DNA from: JAUYQR01 sp963822435 | Lineage (GTDB): Bacteria > Pseudomonadota > Alphaproteobacteria > Rhodobacterales > Rhodobacteraceae | NCBI GenBank assembly: GCA_963822435.1 | Contig: CAWGHN010000003.1 | Location: 682,001 to 746,000 of the forward strand | Direction: 5' to 3' | DNA: 64,000 nt | In this document: piece by piece, positions 59,032 through 64,000 of the stretch | How the letters are laid out: every line of letters begins with the position of its first letter | Position numbering within the stretch: the first letter of the stretch is position 1 | Notes under the pieces: model-generated | What the model saw: only the letters and a program-made list of their open reading frames with translations | The model's database searches: none | Told to the model about the DNA's origin: nothing | Position numbers and translations under genes: made by a program

Positions 59032-60075
59032 TCAGGGCAGGGTCAGATCCACCCAGACGGGCCGGTGGCGCGACGCAGCAGCCAGATCGGCGGCAAGGGG
59101 GTCGCTGTCCGGGGGCCACAGAACGCCCGCAGCGGTGACGGTCAGGTTGGCGGCGGGCAACACCAGATCGACGCGGAGCCCGCCGATGTCGGCATAAAGC
59201 GCGGTATCCAGCGCCGGGTCGCCGGTGTGGTCAGGCTCCACCCGCCCATGCGTGCCACGCGGGGCAGGGTCTTGCAGGGCGGGGTGGGACAGAAGTGCCG
59301 CGATCCCGTCACGCAGGCCGTCACCATCGTTGGGGTCAAGGTTGGCATCGCCCAGCACGACAAAGGGCGCGGCAGGTGCCGCCATCGGCAGCGCGCCGTC
59401 CAGCATCAGCCGCCAGAACGCCGCCTCGTCATGGTTGCGCCGACCATTGCGATCATCCGGGCCGTCGAACACCGGAGGCGTGGCGTGCCATGCCAAAAGG
59501 CGCAGCGGACCTTGATCGGTCAGCACCGGAACATCCCACAAACCGGTCGTTGCCAGCCGCTGCACGGCGGCAAGATCGGGCGCGTCGGTGCCGAGGGTCT
59601 GCGGCAGGTCGCGCCAGAGGTAATCCGAGAAGTCGCGCACCCCGGCCTCGTCCAGCGGCAAGCGCGAGAGGATCGCCATACCGCCATTTCCGGCAAACAA
59701 CCCGAATCCCTGCGCATCACGCGGGTCACCAATGCGACCGTTGCCATCCACGTCAAAGCCGGTCTGGTCGCCGGTGTTGGGGCGCAGCGCAAAGCGGTGC
59801 GGGTAGGGCGCGCCCGCCGTTTCCAACGCCTCGGCCAGCAGGCCCAGCGCCACCATCCCCGCGTCGTAATCGACATCCGTCAAGAGCAGCACATCGGCAT
59901 CCAAGGCCACCAGCACCCGCACCAGCGCCGCGATCTGCGGATCGTCGCCCGCGACCAGATCCTGCACCAAAAGCCCCGGCCCCTGCCGCGCCAGATCGAC
60001 GTTGTAGGTGGCAACGCGCAGCGGATCTGCCGCCAAGAGCGTGGGCAGCACGGCCAGCCACAGCGCATAAAGCAT
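59032..60075 (-). CDS. Endonuclease/exonuclease/phosphatase-family protein, secreted
   Basis: A 347-aa EEP-fold protein. The signal peptide is MLYALWLAVLPTLLAA. Core motifs: LRVATYNVDLAR (Asn), ADVLLLTDVDYD (in place of the usual E), LAWHATPPVF, VVLGDANLDPNDGDG (Asp/Asn) and the terminal SRHRPVWVDL (His). It likely cleaves phosphodiester or phosphomonoester bonds outside the cytosol; the substrate is unknown. It begins 11 bases after the membrane-protein gene. Confidence 0.87.
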   Translation of the reverse strand: MLYALWLAVLPTLLAADPLRVATYNVDLARQGPGLLVQDLVAGDDPQIAALVRVLVALDADVLLLTDVDYDAGMVALGLLAEALETAGAPYPHRFALRPNTGDQTGFDVDGNGRIGDPRDAQGFGLFAGNGGMAILSRLPLDEAGVRDFSDYLWRDLPQTLGTDAPDLAAVQRLATTGLWDVPVLTDQGPLRLLAWHATPPVFDGPDDRNGRRNHDEAAFWRLMLDGALPMAAPAAPFVVLGDANLDPNDGDGLRDGIAALLSHPALQDPAPRGTHGRVEPDHTGDPALDTALYADIGGLRVDLVLPAANLTVTAAGVLWPPDSDPLAADLAAASRHRPVWVDLTLP

Positions 60076-60086
60076 CGCGCGCAGGG

Positions 60087-61028
60087 TCAGGCCTTCGCCA
60101 TCGCGTCAAGGGCGTCGTCGTCGGTCGGAACAAGGCCGCGTTTCGTGCGGATCATGTCGGCGATCCGCCCCATCGCCACACCCCGCATCAAAAGGCTTGC
60201 GGGCAGGAAGGCCCAGGCGGCCATCGTCCAGATCAGGGTCTGCGCCGAGGTCAGGGTCGAGGGCGGCAGCCCGGAACTGGCCAGCGTGACCATCGTGGGA
60301 ATAAGAAACGGCAGCAGGAACCCGACCGCAAGGTTGAACCGCGCGTCCCGTTCAAGCCGGTCGACCACGTCACCGCCGGCGGTGGGTTCAAACGTCGGCA
60401 GGTTGACCCAGACGTTGAAGGCGCTTTTAGTCGATGGCCAGCCGGCAAGTTTCAGCACGATCACAAACACCGCCAGCGACAGGATCGACAGGAAATAGGC
60501 CGTGCCCGCGGCGGTACGCACATCCAGCACCTCTGCCGAGGTCGCGGTTTCCGACATCATGTAGGACGCCAGCCGAACCGGCGAATACGGGAAATCCAGC
60601 GATTGCCCGATCAGCATCCCCACGGCCCGGAACAGCCGCGTCACGGTGGTGGGGTCTTCGCGGTCAGCCACGATGACCGACAGGGTGATGATGATCGCCA
60701 GCAGCATCAGGTAACGGATGCGGTTGAACGGCGCGCCGTCGCGAAATTCGACAAGGCTGGGGTAGACGGCGTTGTATTCCATGAACACCAGCGCCCCGGC
60801 GAACAAGGCCATCAGCGCCACGATCTGCTTGGTATCGGTGCCGATGCCCGGCAGGATGACCGAGGGCATCACGATCAGGATCATCACCAGAAACGCGCGC
60901 ACCGCCGCGCCCGTCGCACGGTTCAGCCATGTCCGGGCGTGACCGTCCATCGACGGGACGATCCGAACCTCAAGCCGGGTACCAAAGAAGTCGCGCACGT
61001 TTTTGATCAGTGCCTCAATTTTGCCCAA
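60087..61028 (-). CDS. Conserved membrane protein of unknown function
   Basis: A 313-aa protein with about six to seven predicted membrane segments (for example AFLVMILIVMPSVILPGIG, IVALMALFAGALVFMEY, YLMLLAIIITLSVIVA, FLSILSLAVFVIVLKLAG and two near the C-terminus). The N-terminal 40 and C-terminal 30 residues are charged and cytosolic. I do not recognise a family. It lies between leuD and leuB with an exonuclease-like gene. Confidence 0.8.
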   Translation of the reverse strand: MGKIEALIKNVRDFFGTRLEVRIVPSMDGHARTWLNRATGAAVRAFLVMILIVMPSVILPGIGTDTKQIVALMALFAGALVFMEYNAVYPSLVEFRDGAPFNRIRYLMLLAIIITLSVIVADREDPTTVTRLFRAVGMLIGQSLDFPYSPVRLASYMMSETATSAEVLDVRTAAGTAYFLSILSLAVFVIVLKLAGWPSTKSAFNVWVNLPTFEPTAGGDVVDRLERDARFNLAVGFLLPFLIPTMVTLASSGLPPSTLTSAQTLIWTMAAWAFLPASLLMRGVAMGRIADMIRTKRGLVPTDDDALDAMAKA

Positions 61029-61330
61029 TTAGTTAAGGCCTCCCCGCGAACGCGCAACATTTCTTCAATCGAAACACCAGCTTTATGGCCATTTCAGGGT
61101 GGCTATGTTGCATAAATGAAAGATTTCTCGATCACATTCACTATTGCGCGCAACCGCTTACAATATCTTGTGGTTCGCCGGAAAGAAATCCATATCACCG
61201 ACGCGCACAACCTGGCGGTGAATATTGGCCACGTTCGGCACGAATCCCGGTCGAATTCACCGGTCACAGAACACAAAGGGCGCAGTCGCCCGCACCCTTT
61301 GCGTTGATCTGTGGTTCGGTAAAGCCGGTC
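61029..61330. other. AT-richer intergenic region between leuD and membrane-protein gene
   Basis: About 300 bases with lower GC than the flanks. It holds a stem-loop at 61274-61301 and one 63-codon plus-strand frame (61116-61307, starting MKDFSITFTIARNRLQYLVV) that has no recognisable motif and no clear ribosome site. Most likely the leuD terminator plus the promoter of the membrane-protein gene. Confidence 0.5.
61274..61301 (-). terminator. Possible terminator of leuD
   Basis: On the minus strand CAAAGGG and CCCTTTG form a 7-bp stem around a 14-base loop that can partly pair further (GCG/CGC), followed by TGTTCTGT. It lies 30 bases after the leuD stop. The T-tract is weak. Confidence 0.5.
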
Positions 61331-61936
61331 TCAGGCCCAGGGACGCAGCGTCGCCGCCTTTGCCTCATATGCCGCGATCGACGCGGCCTTTTCCATCGTC
61401 AGACCGATGTCATCCAGCCCGTTGATCAGGCAGTGCTTGCGGTGGCTGTCCACCTCGAAGGCAAACACCTTGCCGTCGGATGTGGTGACGGTCTGCGCCG
61501 GCAGATCGACGGTGATCCGGGCGTTTGCCCCCTTGCGCGCATCGGCCATCAGCGCCTCGACCACGTCCTGCGGCATCACGATCGGCAGGATGCCGTTCTT
61601 GAAGCAGTTGTTGTAGAAGATGTCGGCGAAACTGGTCGAGATCACGCAGCGGATGCCGAAATCCAGCAGCGCCCAGGGCGCGTGTTCGCGCGACGATCCG
61701 CAGCCGAAGTTGTCGCCCGCGACAAGGATCTCGGCACTGCGGTAGGCGGGCTGGTTCAGCACGAAATCGGGGATTTCCTTGCCGTCCTGGGTGTAGCGCA
61801 TCTCGTCGAACAGGTTCACGCCAAGGCCCGACCGCTTGATGGTCTTGAGGAACTGCTTGGGGATGATCATGTCGGTGTCGATGTTGACCAGCGGCATCGG
61901 GGCGGCAATGCCGGTCAGGGTGGTGAACTTGTCCAT
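61331..61936 (-). CDS. leuD: 3-isopropylmalate dehydratase small subunit
   Basis: The swivel-domain subunit of isopropylmalate isomerase, partner of LeuC. 201 aa, full length. Seen: TLTGIAAPMPLVNIDTDMIIPKQFLKTIKR, the loop GDNFGCGSSREHAPWAL and CVISTSFADIFYNNCFKNGILPI. AAAAAGGAG precedes the ATG. It is separated from leuC by a glycosyltransferase gene, an unusual interruption. Confidence 0.96.
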   Translation of the reverse strand: MDKFTTLTGIAAPMPLVNIDTDMIIPKQFLKTIKRSGLGVNLFDEMRYTQDGKEIPDFVLNQPAYRSAEILVAGDNFGCGSSREHAPWALLDFGIRCVISTSFADIFYNNCFKNGILPIVMPQDVVEALMADARKGANARITVDLPAQTVTTSDGKVFAFEVDSHRKHCLINGLDDIGLTMEKAASIAAYEAKAATLRPWA

Positions 61937-61951
61937 CAGGTTACTCCTTTT

Positions 61952-63325
61952 TCATCCGCCAGACAGCGGAACGGGTTGCGGGATGGGGCCGACCGGGTTC
62001 AGCACCCAGTCATAGATCGCCGAAATCTGGCGTGCCTTCTGGTCCCAGGTAAAGAAACTGGCAACGCGGGCGCGCGCTGCCGCAGAACGGGGTGGCAAGG
62101 CGTCTGGCGCGGCAAGGATGGTGCCCAGGCAATCATGCAAACGGGCGATGATCTGGGCACGGTTGCCCATCGCGATCTTGTAGCCGACCGCGTCATCGAC
62201 CAGTTCCCCCGGCCCCGCGTAATCGCAGATCACCGGAACCACGCCCAGCGCCATCGCCTCCAGCACCACCCCACCGCCGAATTCCCGGATCGAGGGGAAG
62301 GTCAGCAGGTTGGCCTGCGACAGGATCTTCTGCACCTCTCGGTGGTCGACCCAGCCATGCAGCCGGACGGCAGCGCCAAGGCCACGCTCTGCGATCATCG
62401 CCTGCAGCACCGGCAGCATCGGTCCGTCGCCAAGAATATCCAGCGTCAAACGGCCGGAGCGCAGGTGCGTGTCCGCCGCCTCGATCAGCATGTCGCAGCC
62501 CTTGTAGGGCACCAGGCGCCCGACAAAGCAGCCCCGGATCGAGCCCGTGATATCCTGGCGCGAAACGGCGTTGAAGCGTGCCGGATCAATGCCGTTTTCG
62601 GGGATCAGCGTGACCTTCGCCTGATGCGCCGCCGGAATCTCGCGCGCGGTGTGGCGCGAACCGGCGATCACGGCAGACGTCGCCCGAAACATCCGGGCGC
62701 GCGCCCACGACAGGCGATAAACCCCGCGCAGATACGAAAGCCACTCCCGCTCGCGGCGGCGCTCGGTGTCGAACCCCTTGGGCCAGGGCACCCCGCCATT
62801 CAGCGGCCCCATGACAAAAGGCACACCGGCAAGCGCGCATCTTGCGGCGATGCTGCTGGTGGCTGTGGGGGTCAAGGGTGTCACCCGGTGAACGATGTCA
62901 AACGCACCTCCCTTGATCCGGTCTCCGAACTCCTGCCAGAGCTTGCGTTCGAAATAGGGGTAGGCCAGCGCCGACGACAGCGCGGTCACCATCGTCCAGC
63001 CCTTGCCGCTGCCCATCCGCAAGATTTCGGCCAGTTTGTAGACCGGCCGCGCAACCACCTCGGAGTCGATCGCGGCGAAGTCCGTCCCTTCGATCAGGCC
63101 GGCACGCACAAAGGCGTCGCGGTTGCGGATCTGGGTCACGATGAACACGTCATGATGCGCCCTGAGCGCCGTTGCGATGGACCAGCCGACCAGCGGCACA
63201 GACACCCATTCCGGATTGGCCGCCTCGGCGATGACAAGCACCCGCAGCCGACGTGCCACACCATCCTGCCCCGGAACAACCGGGGCAAGGGGCTGGCGGG
63301 CACCACCGGCGTCGCGCGATGTCAT
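61952..63325 (-). CDS. Glycosyltransferase (GT4-like), inserted between leuC and leuD
   Basis: A 457-aa GT-B glycosyltransferase. The N-terminal acceptor domain begins LRVLVIAEAANPEWVSVPLVGWS; the C-terminal donor domain shows IRGCFVGRLVPYKGCDMLIEAA, LDILGDGPMLPVLQAMI, LHGWVDHREVQKILSQANLLTFPSIREFGGGVVLEAMALGVVPV (the EX7E-type region) and the VDDAVGYKI tail. It uses a nucleotide-sugar to build a polysaccharide or glycolipid. ATG 63325 overlaps the leuC stop (ATGA), so it is translated from the leu message. Confidence 0.9.
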   Translation of the reverse strand: MTSRDAGGARQPLAPVVPGQDGVARRLRVLVIAEAANPEWVSVPLVGWSIATALRAHHDVFIVTQIRNRDAFVRAGLIEGTDFAAIDSEVVARPVYKLAEILRMGSGKGWTMVTALSSALAYPYFERKLWQEFGDRIKGGAFDIVHRVTPLTPTATSSIAARCALAGVPFVMGPLNGGVPWPKGFDTERRREREWLSYLRGVYRLSWARARMFRATSAVIAGSRHTAREIPAAHQAKVTLIPENGIDPARFNAVSRQDITGSIRGCFVGRLVPYKGCDMLIEAADTHLRSGRLTLDILGDGPMLPVLQAMIAERGLGAAVRLHGWVDHREVQKILSQANLLTFPSIREFGGGVVLEAMALGVVPVICDYAGPGELVDDAVGYKIAMGNRAQIIARLHDCLGTILAAPDALPPRSAAARARVASFFTWDQKARQISAIYDWVLNPVGPIPQPVPLSGG

Positions 63326-64000
63326 GCGGTCTGCGCCTGACCCATCATCTCGCGCACATCCGTCAGACGGCCGGTGATCGCCGCCGCCGCCGCCATTGCG
63401 GGCGACAGCAGGTGCGTGCGCCCGCCACGGCCCTGACGGCCTTCGAAGTTGCGGTTCGACGTGGCCGCACAGCGTTCGCCCGGCGAAAGCTGGTCGGGGT
63501 TCATCGCAAGGCACATGGAACAGCCCGCCAGACGCCACTCAAAGCCTGCGTCTAGGAAGATCTGCGCCAGACCTTCTTCTTCCGCCTGTGCGCGCACAAG
63601 GCCCGAGCCGGGAACGACCATCGCCCGGATGCCGTCCTTCTTCTTCTTGCCCTTCAGGATCGCGGCCGCAGCCCGCAGGTCTTCGATCCGGCCATTGGTG
63701 CATGACCCGATGAACACGGTGTCGATCTCGATCTCGCTCAGCTTCTGGCCGGGTTTCAGGCCCATGTAGTCAAGGCTGCGCTGCACGGCTTCGACCTTGC
63801 CGCCGGTGAAATCGGCCGGGTTCGGCACGACGCCGGTGATCGGCAGCACGTCCTCGGGGCGAGGTGCCCCATGTCACGACGGGGGCGATATCCTCGCCCT
63901 TGATCGTCACCACCTTGTCGAAATGCGCGCCTTCGTCGGTGTAAAGCGTCTTCCAGTAGGCAAGTGCGGCTTCCCATTTGGCACCTTTCGGCGCATGCGG
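63322..64000 (-). pseudogene. leuC: leuC, 3' part, frameshifted (isopropylmalate isomerase large subunit)
   Basis: The C-terminal part of LeuC; the 5' end lies beyond the window. The frame coming from the window edge reads AKWEAALAYWKTLYTDEGAHFDKVV then GEDIAPVVTWGTSP; after this, one extra G in the run at 63856-63859 throws the frame, and EDVLPITGVVPNPADF continues in the next frame to the normal end. The 4Fe-4S cysteines in IGSCTNGRIEDL and AGCSMCLAMN are intact. Because the rest is perfectly conserved and leuD and leuB are intact, a homopolymer sequencing error is more likely than true decay. Confidence 0.85.

Noticed and set aside
61116..61307. 63-codon plus-strand frame in the leuD-downstream gap
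   Set aside because: No ribosome site of note, no motif, and it ends across the likely leuD terminator; not supported as a gene.
61085..63340. 751-codon plus-strand open frame
   Set aside because: It runs opposite leuD and the glycosyltransferase gene, has no domain, and is His/Arg/Gln-rich.
1..64000. CRISPR arrays, insertion sequences, integrases, prophage genes
   Set aside because: No regularly spaced repeats, transposase motifs or phage structural genes were seen on either strand.

Overview
The window is about 64 kb of GC-rich chromosome from an alphaproteobacterium, most likely Rhodobacteraceae (Rhodobacter/Gemmobacter/Tabrizicola type). Pointers are the DUF1013/TrcR and COQ9 family genes, the motB-flgE-flgK-flgL-flgI order, CtrA-like boxes (TTAA-N7-TTAA) near motility genes, ABC-type rather than PTS-type sugar uptake, and many ATGA start/stop overlaps. 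No insertion sequence, integrase, prophage gene, CRISPR array or rRNA was seen. One tRNA gene, tRNA-Pro(CGG), is present. The species call is inferred from gene content, not from a database search.

Layout. (1) 62-7640 (+): seven tightly packed genes: a small FHA protein carrying a GarA/OdhI-like ETTSV peptide, a PP2C phosphatase, three P-loop GTPases (one clearly dynamin-like), a small protein that reads like a roadblock/LC7 fold, and an unknown protein. This is the best candidate for an undescribed system: a Ser/Thr phospho-switch joined to dynamin-like GTPases. (2) 7637-17597: a divergent pair of operons for uptake and breakdown of MurNAc/GlcNAc-type cell-wall sugars (ABC importer, MurQ etherase, BadF-type kinase, GntR/UTRA repressor, NagB-II-like SIS protein, NagA). 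(3) 17711-23504: motB, flgE, flgK, flgL, flgI. (4) 23526-37248: mainly single housekeeping or stress genes: GST, mscL, ald with its Lrp regulator, an arsC-aqpS arsenic pair, rpsU, COQ9, quinone oxidoreductase, RNase T2, trcR, a TerC exporter, S-formylglutathione hydrolase, CAP protein, YaiI, DMT transporter, HAD hydrolase and an ornithine cyclodeaminase homologue.

(5) 37231-52519: a large myo-inositol/cyclitol locus. A XylFHG-type ABC importer and seven catabolic genes lie on the minus strand. iolD, iolE and an SDR gene diverge on the plus strand, and an RpiR repressor gene closes the block. iolB, iolC, iolJ and a CoA-dependent iolA are not in the window; an HpcH/HpaI aldolase, a 2-hydroxyacid dehydrogenase and an aldehyde dehydrogenase sit there instead. 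The shared sequence TTGNCAA plus TTGCAATGCA at three promoters suggests one RpiR regulon. (6) 52641-55754: a marR-emrA-emrB efflux operon. (7) 55964-64000: tRNA-Pro, an intact EamA transporter next to a decayed EamA paralogue, leuB, an endo/exonuclease/phosphatase-family protein, a membrane protein, then leuD, a glycosyltransferase and leuC, with leuC carrying an apparent one-base frameshift at the window edge.

Long open frames antisense to these genes (several over 400 codons, one of 947) are artefacts of GC-rich codon usage and were left out.
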